NCBI GenBank assembly: GCA_027858355.1
Contig: JAQICW010000674.1
Location: forward strand, 1-5,978
DNA: 5,978 bases
Reading direction: 5' to 3'
DNA from: Desulfobacula sp.
GTDB lineage: Bacteria > Desulfobacterota > Desulfobacteria > Desulfobacterales > Desulfobacteraceae
A model generated the notes under the pieces. That model saw only the letters and a program-made list of their open reading frames with translations. It was not told the DNA's origin and made no database searches. Both the position numbers and the translations under genes were made by a program. Each line of letters begins with the position of its first letter. The first letter of the stretch is position 1. Positions 1 to 5,978 of this stretch are shown here, one piece after another.

Positions 1-697
1 AATACCACTATTATTTTAAGGGGAAGCTTCTGGTTATTGACTTTAAATGCATATTACTTTTGGGATATGTCATACAAAATGGGAAAAAGTGTAAACTGGG
101 AAATGAAGGATGCCGAAAACTGTATTGAAAGCATGAATGATGACGGTATTCTATATATTCTTGGTGAGGCAGGCAATGAAGAAATGCTGAATAGAGCCGG
201 AATTAAAAGGGCCAAGGGTATAATCGCAGTCATTGCCACTGATGCTGAAAACGTGTTTTTGATCTTATTGGCCAAACAATTAAATCCTGAAGTTTTTGTT
301 GTGGCAAGGGCAAGCCAGGATTCATCAAAAAACACACTGCATGCAGCAGGTGCCGACAAGGTTATATCTCCCCTATGATATCGGTGCAAGGCGTATGGCC
401 CATGCTATTCTTCGTCCCACTGTAATTAAATTTCTTGAAATGGCTTTTGCCGATGATGCAACTGATATTCAGATCGAGGAGATCTTGGTAAAACCAAAGT
501 CGAGACTGGCCGGTGTTGACCTGATAAGCTCTGGGATACTACAAGAAATGAATTTGATCATAATAGCAATAAGGACAAAACAGGGCCATATGCTTTTTAA
601 CCCTAAAGCAGATACAAAATTTGAACCAGGAGATACAGTGGTAGTCATGGGGGGCGCAAAAGGCCTTGGTCGGCTGGAGAAAATGCTGCATAGTTGA
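1..697 (+). pseudogene. Frameshifted RCK (TrkA-N/TrkA-C) potassium channel regulatory domain, 5'-partial
   Basis: This is the cytoplasmic nucleotide-binding gating half of a potassium channel or TrkA-like uptake protein. Frame 1 is open from the window edge to a TGA at 376-378 and carries typical RCK_N sequence: NEEMLNRAGIKRAKGIIAV, then DAENVFLILLAKQLNPEVFVVARAS and GADKVISP. The protein then continues in frame 2 with YDIGARRMAHAILRPTVIKFLE, followed by an RCK_C domain at about 470-690 (LAGVDLISSGILQEMN, FEPGDTVVVMGG) and a TGA at 695-697. Family members read VISPYDIG without a break, so one extra C in the CCCC run at 370-373 explains the shift. The N-terminal part is also damaged. No intact GxGxxG motif is present: GY appears in frame 3 at 63-68 and KMGK in frame 1 at 76-87, and about ten residues normally found before the DAEN segment seem to be lost. 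Any pore segment would lie outside the window. I read this as a decaying gene; a sequencing error could explain the CCCC shift but hardly all of the damage. Confidence 0.8.
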
Positions 698-744
698 TTG
701 ATTATCCGTCATTTTACAAAAATATAATTATTATTTTTTAATAT

Positions 745-800
745 ACAAAGCTAAAGCCTACAATGGGGTCCTCTTCCCAAAAAAACGCAGACAAAGCTAA
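745..800. repeat. 10-bp direct repeat pair in the intergenic spacer
   Basis: ACAAAGCTAA occurs at 745-754 and again at 791-800, 46 bp apart start to start. Between and beside the copies lies an inverted pair, GGTCCT (768-773) and AGGACC (800-805). The region could fold as RNA, but I recognise no known family with confidence. The preceding stretch, 698-744, is AT-rich and featureless. Confidence 0.45.
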
Positions 801-814
801 GGACCGTAAATTTT

Positions 815-849
815 ATGGGCTGTGTTATTTCTTTACAGCCATTTTAAAT
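815..849 (+). terminator. Terminator-like hairpin downstream of the channel pseudogene
   Basis: GGCTGT (818-823) pairs with ACAGCC (835-840). The stem extends to AT...AT if one G is bulged, closes over an AT-rich loop of 11 bases, and is followed by ATTTTAAATATT. This has the form of a weak intrinsic terminator for the rightward gene ending at 697. The T-tract is interrupted and the hairpin lies about 120 bp past the stop codon, so the call is modest. Confidence 0.4.
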
Positions 850-879
850 ATTGCTATCTAGTACCTGACCGAAAACCCC

Positions 880-1040
880 GTGTTTGGGCGGCTCGTATAG
901 GAGCAATGCTCACAAAGTTGCCCATATACAAGGCGCAAAAAATCTTGAAACCGGAGTGTACTACTGTACATGAGGCCCGATTTATAATTTGGCAGGATTT
1001 TGCAGCAACGCAGTAGATGGGTGAGTTTTCGTCCAAACAC
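880..1040. repeat. Imperfect palindromic intergenic element (MITE/REP-like), about 160 bp
   Basis: The two arms are inverted copies of each other with small gaps. GTGTTTGGGCG at 880-890 pairs with 1030-1040, with one G-T pair. CTCAC at 909-913 pairs with GTGAG at 1021-1025. CCCAT at 921-925 pairs with ATGGG at 1017-1021. GCAAAA at 935-940 pairs with TTTTGC at 998-1003. At the centre, TGTAC (957-961) and GTACA (966-970) form a small hairpin over TACT. It lies between convergent genes and its right end touches the stop codon of the aminotransferase gene. The motif set (GGCGCAAAA, AAACCGGAGTGTAC, GCAACGCAGTAGATGGG) looks to me like a dispersed repeat of Desulfobacterales genomes; that is recollection and not checked. 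A transcript from either side could fold through it, so it may also act as a 3'-end structure for the leftward operon. The small open frames over it are not convincing genes. Confidence 0.7.
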
Positions 1041-2230
1041 TATCTACATGCTTTTTCCATAACCATTTTCACTTGGTCAATCACATAATGAATTGATTTT
1101 ATATCCAAGGTGGGGTGTACCAAAAAAACCATTGAGGTCTCTCCCAATAGTTTTGCAACAGGAAGGCTAAGAATTGGCTTATCTTTCTTTGATCCATGAA
1201 TTTCATATGCACAACTTTCAAATGCTTTTTCCCGATAGATTTCAGGACATATTCCAGAGTTACAAGGGATACCCTTATTATTCAAAATTTCCAGAGCTGT
1301 AGTCTTGTTCCAATCCTTTTTTAATTCATCTGGATTGATAAAAACATAATATTTATAATAGGAATGATAAACATTTGAAGCAGGTATGGTTGTCCGTAAC
1401 CCCTGGATACCATCAAATGCCTGATTAAATAAATCTGCAAATTCCCTTCTTTTTTTGACCTGGTCATCAAGCTTTCCCAACAGCACCCTGCCTATGGCAG
1501 CCTGCATTTCAGTCATTCTGCAATTAGTTCCAAAGCTGTCTATTAACCATTTAAATCCAGAGGCATGATTTTTGGAAATTACTTTAGTATAATTTTTACC
1601 ATGATCCTTATAACTCCACACCCGCTCCCAGATTTCTCTGTTATTTGTTAACAGCATGCCGCCCTCACCACCGGTGCTCATGATTTTATCCTGACAAAAA
1701 GAAAAAATGGAACAATCTCCAAAACTCCCTGTTTTTTTCCCTTTATATTCTGCACCATGAGACTGAGCACAATCTTCTATTAAAACAATACCCTTTTGTT
1801 CACAAAACAATTTTATTTTATCCACTTCGCATGACCAGCCATTCAGATGGACTGCTATAACCGCCTTTGTTCGTGATGTGATTGCTTTGGAAATCGTTTC
1901 CACGGTAATATTCTGGCTGACAGAATCGACATCAACAAAAACCGGTACAGCACCCCTTAAAGCCACGCAACTGACAGAGGCGACAAATGACCTTGGGGTC
2001 ACAATCACCTCATCTCCATTCCCGATATCAAAGGCAGAAAGGGCAAGATCAAGGGCAAGGCTTCCATTTGCAAGAGCAATGGAATAATCACACCCAATAT
2101 ACTGAGAAAACTCTTTTTCAAAAGTATTAATCTCATTACCTGTCCATTGATTTACTTTGCCTGATTTAAGCACACTGACTGCTGCCTGTATTTCATCATC
2201 TTCAAAATAGGGCCAGGGAGCAAAATCCAT
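1040..2230 (-). CDS. DegT/DnrJ/EryC1/StrS family PLP-dependent sugar aminotransferase
   Basis: This 396-residue protein is a full-length fold-type I sugar aminotransferase. It transfers an amino group, normally from glutamate, to a 4-keto nucleotide sugar in the cytoplasm. Visible landmarks are the N-terminal loop with NQWTGNE (27-33), the PLP phosphate-binding region ANGSLALDLAL (54-64), IEDCAQSHGAEYKG (151-164) with Asp153 expected to hold the pyridine nitrogen, and FSFCQDKIMSTGGEGGM (176-192) with Lys182 as the Schiff-base lysine. FGTNCRMTEMQAAIG (233-247) is also typical. It is last in the operon: its ATG lies one base after the TAA of the acyltransferase gene, with GGAG 7 nt upstream (2238-2241). 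Next to a 4,6-dehydratase and an acyltransferase, the likely substrate is a UDP-4-keto-6-deoxy-HexNAc, the PglE-type step; the exact sugar cannot be read from sequence. The last codons abut the palindromic element. Confidence 0.93.
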   Translation of the reverse strand: MDFAPWPYFEDDEIQAAVSVLKSGKVNQWTGNEINTFEKEFSQYIGCDYSIALANGSLALDLALSAFDIGNGDEVIVTPRSFVASVSCVALRGAVPVFVDVDSVSQNITVETISKAITSRTKAVIAVHLNGWSCEVDKIKLFCEQKGIVLIEDCAQSHGAEYKGKKTGSFGDCSIFSFCQDKIMSTGGEGGMLLTNNREIWERVWSYKDHGKNYTKVISKNHASGFKWLIDSFGTNCRMTEMQAAIGRVLLGKLDDQVKKRREFADLFNQAFDGIQGLRTTIPASNVYHSYYKYYVFINPDELKKDWNKTTALEILNNKGIPCNSGICPEIYREKAFESCAYEIHGSKKDKPILSLPVAKLLGETSMVFLVHPTLDIKSIHYVIDQVKMVMEKACR

Positions 2231-2231
2231 C

Positions 2232-2633
2232 TTATTTCTCCACTTTCTTTATTATTTTGACTGGACTTCCAAAAGCAACAACATTATCCGGTATATCCTT
2301 GTTCACAAAGCTATGGGCACCGACAATCGCATTTTCTCCGATGGTAATACCAGGCATTATAGTGCTGTGACTTCCAATACGACTGTTTTTCCGGAGCGTC
2401 ACCTTTCCTTTTTTCCCATCTATGGTTGAAACTGAATAAATGGAACAATGGGATCCTATCTGGACATAATCTTCAATTTCAACTTCACATTGGGCATTAA
2501 TATAGGAAAAAGCACCGATATCTGTTTTATAGCCAAGTTTCAATCCATCAGAACCCTGAACAATCCAGTTGTATAGTGTAGGCTTTCCATCTATAATTTC
2601 AGGGGGTTCCCATTTTTTAAATCTATTGTCCAT
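2232..2633 (-). CDS. Small hexapeptide-repeat (left-handed beta-helix) acyltransferase
   Basis: This 133-residue protein is almost entirely a left-handed parallel beta-helix of the WbbJ/LbetaH class. Hexapeptide-type turns run at about 37-66 (TDIGAFSYINAQCEVEIEDY, VQIGSHCSI) and again at 84-116 (SRIGSHSTIMPGITIGE, NAIVGAHSFVNKDIPDN), and it ends in the usual VVAFGSPVKIIKK cap. Such proteins transfer acetyl or similar groups from acyl-CoA (sometimes acyl-ACP), usually as trimers. The context points to N-acylation of the 4-amino group made by the next gene's aminotransferase. Unlike PglD it has no N-terminal Rossmann domain, so it is a functional counterpart, not an orthologue. The start is well supported by a GGGGGA ribosome site at 2642-2647, 8 nt upstream. 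The gene overlaps the 3' end of the sugar transferase by 11 bp. Acyl donor and exact acceptor are unknown. Confidence 0.9.
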   Translation of the reverse strand: MDNRFKKWEPPEIIDGKPTLYNWIVQGSDGLKLGYKTDIGAFSYINAQCEVEIEDYVQIGSHCSIYSVSTIDGKKGKVTLRKNSRIGSHSTIMPGITIGENAIVGAHSFVNKDIPDNVVAFGSPVKIIKKVEK

Positions 2634-3261
2634 GACCCAAGTCCCCCATGAATTCTTCAGCCGTTACATGGCCTTTTTGATTAATTCCTTCACGTTTACA
2701 AACCTGGGCTATTGTAGAAATAAGAATCTTCATATCAAGCCCGAGGGTTTGATTTTCAACATACCAGACGTCCTTTTTAAATTTTTCTTCCCAGCTGATT
2801 GAATTACGGCCATTAACCTGGGCCCAACCTGTAATTCCGGGTTTTACATTATGGCGTTTTGCCTGCTGAGTATTATATCTTTCCAAATATTGCATCAATA
2901 GAGGCCTTGGTCCCACAAGACTCATGTCACCCTTTAAAACATTGATAAGTTCCGGCAATTCATCCAGGCTTGATTTACGCAAAAAAGAACTAAACCTGGT
3001 AAACCGGTCAACGTCAGGCAAAAGGGTTTCTTTTTCGTCTCTTTTATCTGTCATTGAACGGAACTTATACATAATGAAAGGTTTCCCATGAAGTCCAGGC
3101 CGCATTTGCTTAAATAATACAGGGGCACCTAATTTATACCGGACCAATATTCCAACTAAAACAAACACAGGAAGCAATACAACAAATAATATCAATGAGA
3201 TTAAAAAATCAAAAAACCTTTTCATAGGGCTGCTTTTATACCTTTGGAGGGGTGAGGTCAT
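2623..3261 (-). CDS. PglC/WcaJ-type monotopic phosphoglycosyltransferase (bacterial sugar transferase)
   Basis: The product, 212 residues from the first ATG, moves a sugar-1-phosphate from a UDP-sugar to undecaprenyl phosphate at the inner membrane. It begins with one hydrophobic segment (about 16-41) with Pro31 at its centre, as in the re-entrant helix of small PGTs; the Ser that often precedes this proline is Leu here. Then come VLFKQMRPGLHGKPF (48-62), the YKFRSM loop (65-70), the catalytic Asp100-Glu101 pair in SSLDELPEL, GDMSLVGPRP (111-120) and PGITGWAQVNGRNSISWEEK (141-160). The length and the C-terminal INQKGHVTAEEFMG resemble the short PglC form, not the long WcaJ/WbaP form. The start is uncertain. 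The first ATG overlaps the dehydratase gene by 26 bp, whereas Met13 (codon 3223-3225, giving MKRFFDF) matches usual family N-termini and leaves a 10-bp gap. Neither has a clear ribosome site. I kept the longest frame. Confidence 0.92.
   Translation of the reverse strand: MTSPLQRYKSSPMKRFFDFLISLILFVVLLPVFVLVGILVRYKLGAPVLFKQMRPGLHGKPFIMYKFRSMTDKRDEKETLLPDVDRFTRFSSFLRKSSLDELPELINVLKGDMSLVGPRPLLMQYLERYNTQQAKRHNVKPGITGWAQVNGRNSISWEEKFKKDVWYVENQTLGLDMKILISTIAQVCKREGINQKGHVTAEEFMGDLGHGQ
2642..2647 (-). promoter_or_regulatory. Strong Shine-Dalgarno of the acyltransferase gene, inside the upstream gene
   Basis: GGGGGA on the - strand lies 8 nt before the ATG at 2633 and within the last codons of the phosphoglycosyltransferase. 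It fixes the acyltransferase start despite the 11-bp overlap and suggests coupled translation. Confidence 0.6.
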
Positions 3262-5134
3262 ATTCCGGGATAATTTCTTTTAGCAGAGCCCTGATAGTAT
3301 CATGGTCCCTGTTTTTTGACTCTTGTTTTAATCTTTCAAGTTTGCCGTTCAACATGCCCATATTGATTTTGCAGCTATTGAGCACCATGATTTTTCGATG
3401 ATCTGTGGGAATAACATTCTCCTGATCAGTCATCAACTCTTCATACAATTTCTCACCAGGTCTTAACCCTGTATATTCAATCTTAATGTCCACATCAGGT
3501 TCAAACCCTGAAAATTTTATCAAATCCCTGGCCATGCTGTTTATTTTGACAGGTTCCCCCATTTCAAGTATGAATATCTCACCCCCCCTTCCCATGGCTC
3601 CTGCTTGAAGAACTAGCTGGCAGGCTTCCGGTATCAACATAAAATATCTGATTATTTCAGGATGGGTTACGGTTAAAGGCCCGCCATCCTTGATTTGTTT
3701 TTTAAACAGAGGAATTACACTGCCAACGCTTCCAATAACATTTCCAAATCGTACCGTAATAAAACTTGTTTTTGACCCCTGTGCATTGTTCATACCCTGC
3801 ACTAACAATTCAGCGATCCGTTTACTTGTCCCCATGACATTTGTCGGGTTTACTGCTTTATCAGTCGAAACAAAAACGAATTTTTCACAGTTAAATTCAT
3901 GGGTAACTTCTACAAGGTTCTCAGTCCCTGCAATATTATTTTCCACAGCTTTCCAGGGATGGTTTTCCAACATGGGAACATGCTTGTAGGCTGCTGCATG
4001 GAATACAATATTCGGCTGGGTCTGTTCAAATATTTTATATAATTCCTTCTTGCTCTGGATATCTCCGAGAACCGGTATGACCTCAACACCGGGAAAGCTT
4101 TTTTTGAGCTCAAGATCTATTTCATATAGAGGGCTTTCCGCTCTTTCAAAAAGAATTATTTTTTCAGGGAAATATCTGCAAATCTGACGGCAAAGTCCTG
4201 TTCCAATTGAGCCGCCAGCCCCTGTGACTAGGACTCGTTTATTACCAAGATAATTCCCGATTTCCTCTTTATCCAGATTGACAGGATCCCTTCCCAAAAG
4301 ATCTCGATACTCAACATTTCTTATGGCGCTGATGTTTATTTTCCCGTCTATCAACTCTCCCATATTGGGAACTGTTTTAAAATCGACCTCTGCCTTTTTG
4401 CACAACTCAACAATATGCCTCATTCGGTTTGCGTTTGCAGAGGGGATGGCAATGATAACATCACCAACACCTGTGGATTTGGCAGTATGTTCAAGCTCAT
4501 TGATTATATTTAATACCGATACTCCATGTATCTTTCTGCCGATTTTAGACACATCATCATCCAGGAATCCAACGACATGTGACTGAACAGATGGGTTTTC
4601 ACGAAATTCACGGCATATCTTTTCACCACAATCCCCTGCACCGATTATAATAACCCTTTTTCCGCTGCCTTTTCCTTTTCGAAATATTTTTTGCACGGCA
4701 TTAAACAGGTCTGGTAATCTTATGTTTTCGGTAAATTGCTCAAAACACAACCGGGTGAAAATCCGCAAACTAATCAAAGACATGACAGTCAGGCACCAGT
4801 CAATGATGAAAACAGACCTGGAAATCATTTCAAATCTGTTTTTAAAAAGAATAAAAACAATCAGAGCAAAGCTTGCTGCTGTCGACGCTTTGACAATGTT
4901 CATCAAATCAGGAAGACTTGTATACCGCCACATACCTCTGTATAAATCAAAGAAATAAAAACAAAGCAGTTTTAGCACCAGTACATATGAAAGCATGTCG
5001 ATAAAGCTTTCCATGGCCCAACCAGGAACATCAAAATCAAACCGGATCAAATGCGCCAGATAAAAAGAACTGCACAATATAACAATATCTATTGTAACGA
5101 TAACAAACAGGTTTCTGGATACCCTTACTTTCAT
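3236..5134 (-). CDS. Membrane-bound nucleotide-sugar 4,6-dehydratase of the WbpM/PglF/CapD family
   Basis: The 632-residue protein is a full-length 'long' UDP-HexNAc dehydratase, which converts UDP-GlcNAc (or a relative) to the 4-keto-6-deoxy sugar using bound NAD. Four membrane segments lie at about 8-28, 45-64, 81-97 and 106-125. A first Rossmann-like domain starts at VIIIGAGDCG (161-170). The catalytic extended-SDR domain starts at VLVTGAGGSIGTGL (301-314; G305, G308, G311). Active-site landmarks are AAAYKHVPMLENHP (380-393), STDK (423-426) and Met434-x3-Lys438 in NVMGTSKR. Met in place of the usual catalytic Tyr is the known hallmark of the WbpM/PglF group. RFGNVIGS (462-469) and GLRPGEKLYEE (556-566) follow. 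It overlaps the upstream PGT gene by the ATGA tetranucleotide at 5131-5134, with AAGG about 10 nt before the ATG. It supplies the keto sugar for the downstream aminotransferase. The stereochemistry of the product cannot be told. Confidence 0.95.
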   Translation of the reverse strand: MKVRVSRNLFVIVTIDIVILCSSFYLAHLIRFDFDVPGWAMESFIDMLSYVLVLKLLCFYFFDLYRGMWRYTSLPDLMNIVKASTAASFALIVFILFKNRFEMISRSVFIIDWCLTVMSLISLRIFTRLCFEQFTENIRLPDLFNAVQKIFRKGKGSGKRVIIIGAGDCGEKICREFRENPSVQSHVVGFLDDDVSKIGRKIHGVSVLNIINELEHTAKSTGVGDVIIAIPSANANRMRHIVELCKKAEVDFKTVPNMGELIDGKINISAIRNVEYRDLLGRDPVNLDKEEIGNYLGNKRVLVTGAGGSIGTGLCRQICRYFPEKIILFERAESPLYEIDLELKKSFPGVEVIPVLGDIQSKKELYKIFEQTQPNIVFHAAAYKHVPMLENHPWKAVENNIAGTENLVEVTHEFNCEKFVFVSTDKAVNPTNVMGTSKRIAELLVQGMNNAQGSKTSFITVRFGNVIGSVGSVIPLFKKQIKDGGPLTVTHPEIIRYFMLIPEACQLVLQAGAMGRGGEIFILEMGEPVKINSMARDLIKFSGFEPDVDIKIEYTGLRPGEKLYEELMTDQENVIPTDHRKIMVLNSCKINMGMLNGKLERLKQESKNRDHDTIRALLKEIIPEYDLTPPKV

Positions 5135-5978
5135 TTAATGGAAACCTTTTTACGGATAATGATTGAAACCAAGGCAAAGATAAGGCTGTAAACGAGATAG
5201 GTAAGCAATATAAAATAGATTCCTTTTGGCTTTATAAATATGACAGACAACCCGATCAGCATCTGTGCAACCCCATAAGCTAAAGAAATTTTCCAATGGC
5301 TGATCCCCACTTCGTTGGCCAGCAACTGGTAAATATGTTTTCGATGGGCAATAACCAAAGAGTCTCCATTCTTCATTCTTATAATCATTGTAGATAGTTC
5401 ATCTAAATAAAAAAGGGCAATAAATCCTGACATAACAATAAAATCAATACCATTTTCAGACAAAACCAAAACCAAACAGGCAAACACAAAACCCAACAGG
5501 ATGCTTCCTATGTCTCCTATAAACACCCTTGCCTTGGGTACATTAAAACAGAGGAAGCCAAGACACGAGAAAGCCAGGACCAAACATAAGGTCGAGTAAC
5601 CACCATTTGTTCCGGAAATGCTATCATAAAAAGAAAGCAGCGAAAACCCCACAACACCTGTAATCCCCGCAATACCATCTATTCCGTCCATAAAATTATA
5701 AAAATTTGAAGTCCCCACTATAAAAATAGATATCGGGACTATAAAAAAATACAAACTAAAGTCTATTTGTTTTGAATATAAAAAAAAGACCAGAAAAAAC
5801 ATACTGCAGCCAAACTGATTAATAATTCTTTCTTTTAGAGACAGACGATGTTTATCTCCTCCCCATAAGCTGGCAAACGCGATAACCAAAGAAGGCAGCC
5901 ATAAATATACAGGGATTGACAAGACCAGGCTTGCCCAAATAAAAGCTATTAAGATACCAACCCCGCCCCCCCTTGGGA
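5131..5978 (-). CDS. WecA/WbpL/MraY-type polytopic sugar-phosphate transferase, 5'-partial
   Basis: This is an integral membrane enzyme of glycosyltransferase family 4 (WecA/WbpL/TagO), which places an HexNAc-1-phosphate on undecaprenyl phosphate. The reading frame is open to the right edge. Before the first available start-like codon, a TTG at 5920-5922, it encodes PRGGGVGILIAFIWASLV; PRGGG is the conserved motif near the N-terminus of this family. The gene therefore continues past the window and the TTG is not the real start. About 281 residues are visible. Numbered from the TTG codon, motifs include NFYNFMDGIDGIAG (73-86), ARVFIGDIGS (131-140), FYLDE (171-175) and AHRKHIYQ (192-199), separated by many hydrophobic helices. 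The acidic DDxxxLS motif reads GDKHRLS (22-28), with Gly for the first Asp. It leads the visible operon and couples by ATGA to the dehydratase, as WbpL and WbpM genes often neighbour each other. Confidence 0.92.
   Translation of the reverse strand, partial: PRGGGVGILIAFIWASLVLSIPVYLWLPSLVIAFASLWGGDKHRLSLKERIINQFGCSMFFLVFFLYSKQIDFSLYFFIVPISIFIVGTSNFYNFMDGIDGIAGITGVVGFSLLSFYDSISGTNGGYSTLCLVLAFSCLGFLCFNVPKARVFIGDIGSILLGFVFACLVLVLSENGIDFIVMSGFIALFYLDELSTMIIRMKNGDSLVIAHRKHIYQLLANEVGISHWKISLAYGVAQMLIGLSVIFIKPKGIYFILLTYLVYSLIFALVSIIIRKKVSIK

Noticed and set aside
745..842. A functional c-di-GMP-I riboswitch
   Set aside because: The match is only to short pieces, the core spacing is wrong, and no gene follows in the right orientation.
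822..1016. 64-residue open frame on the + strand through the palindromic element
   Set aside because: It lies within the terminator-like hairpin and the repeat, has no clear ribosome site, and its sequence is explained by the inverted repeat.
854..1040. Two 60-residue frames on the - strand over the same element
   Set aside because: They are overlapping frames of the same repeat with no domain and no start support.
3821..3868. Loss of the catalytic tyrosine in the dehydratase (Met434 before Lys438)
   Set aside because: Met at this position is the known state of the WbpM/PglF group and does not indicate inactivity.
5920..5922. TTG as the start of the WecA-like gene
   Set aside because: The frame continues upstream to the edge with the conserved PRGGG motif, so the gene is cut by the window.
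1..5978. CRISPR arrays, tRNA or rRNA genes, insertion sequence transposase
   Set aside because: No regularly spaced repeats, cloverleaf structures, rRNA-like stretches or transposase-like proteins were seen on either strand.

Overview
The window looks like part of a chromosome from a fairly AT-rich Gram-negative bacterium. The style of the proteins, and of the intergenic repeat at 880-1040, suggests a sulfate-reducing Desulfobacterota (Desulfobacterales-like) organism. That placement is an inference from protein style, not something proven here.

Left part (1-697, + strand): the cytoplasmic regulatory half (RCK_N/TrkA-N plus RCK_C/TrkA-C) of a potassium-channel or TrkA-type protein. It is broken. 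A clean frame change sits in a CCCC run at 370-373, and the expected Rossmann start (GxGxxG) is already scrambled at about 40-110. It is best read as a decaying pseudogene that enters from outside the window.

Middle (698-1039): a gene-free spacer. It holds a 10-bp direct repeat, a terminator-like hairpin after the channel gene, and an imperfect palindromic element of about 160 bp that runs up to the stop codon of the convergent gene cluster.

Right part (1040-5978, - strand): five tightly packed genes, all leftward. In transcription order they are: a WecA/WbpL-type polytopic phosphoglycosyltransferase (its 5' end is cut by the window edge), a membrane-bound WbpM/PglF/CapD-type UDP-HexNAc 4,6-dehydratase, a PglC-type monotopic phosphoglycosyltransferase, a small left-handed beta-helix acyltransferase, and a DegT/DnrJ/EryC1/StrS PLP aminotransferase. 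Junctions are 4-bp, 26-bp and 11-bp overlaps and a 1-bp gap, so this is almost certainly one operon. The 26-bp overlap depends on which start the third gene uses.

How they work together: the dehydratase makes a UDP-4-keto-6-deoxy-HexNAc, the aminotransferase aminates C4, and the acyltransferase acylates the new amine. The phosphoglycosyltransferase then loads the sugar phosphate on undecaprenyl phosphate. This is the logic of bacillosamine-type (diNAcBac or related) sugars, and would start an O-antigen, exopolysaccharide or glycoprotein glycan. The most notable points are two unrelated lipid-carrier sugar-phosphate transferases in one operon, with one having a changed acidic motif; the decayed channel gene; and the palindromic element at the convergent 3' ends.
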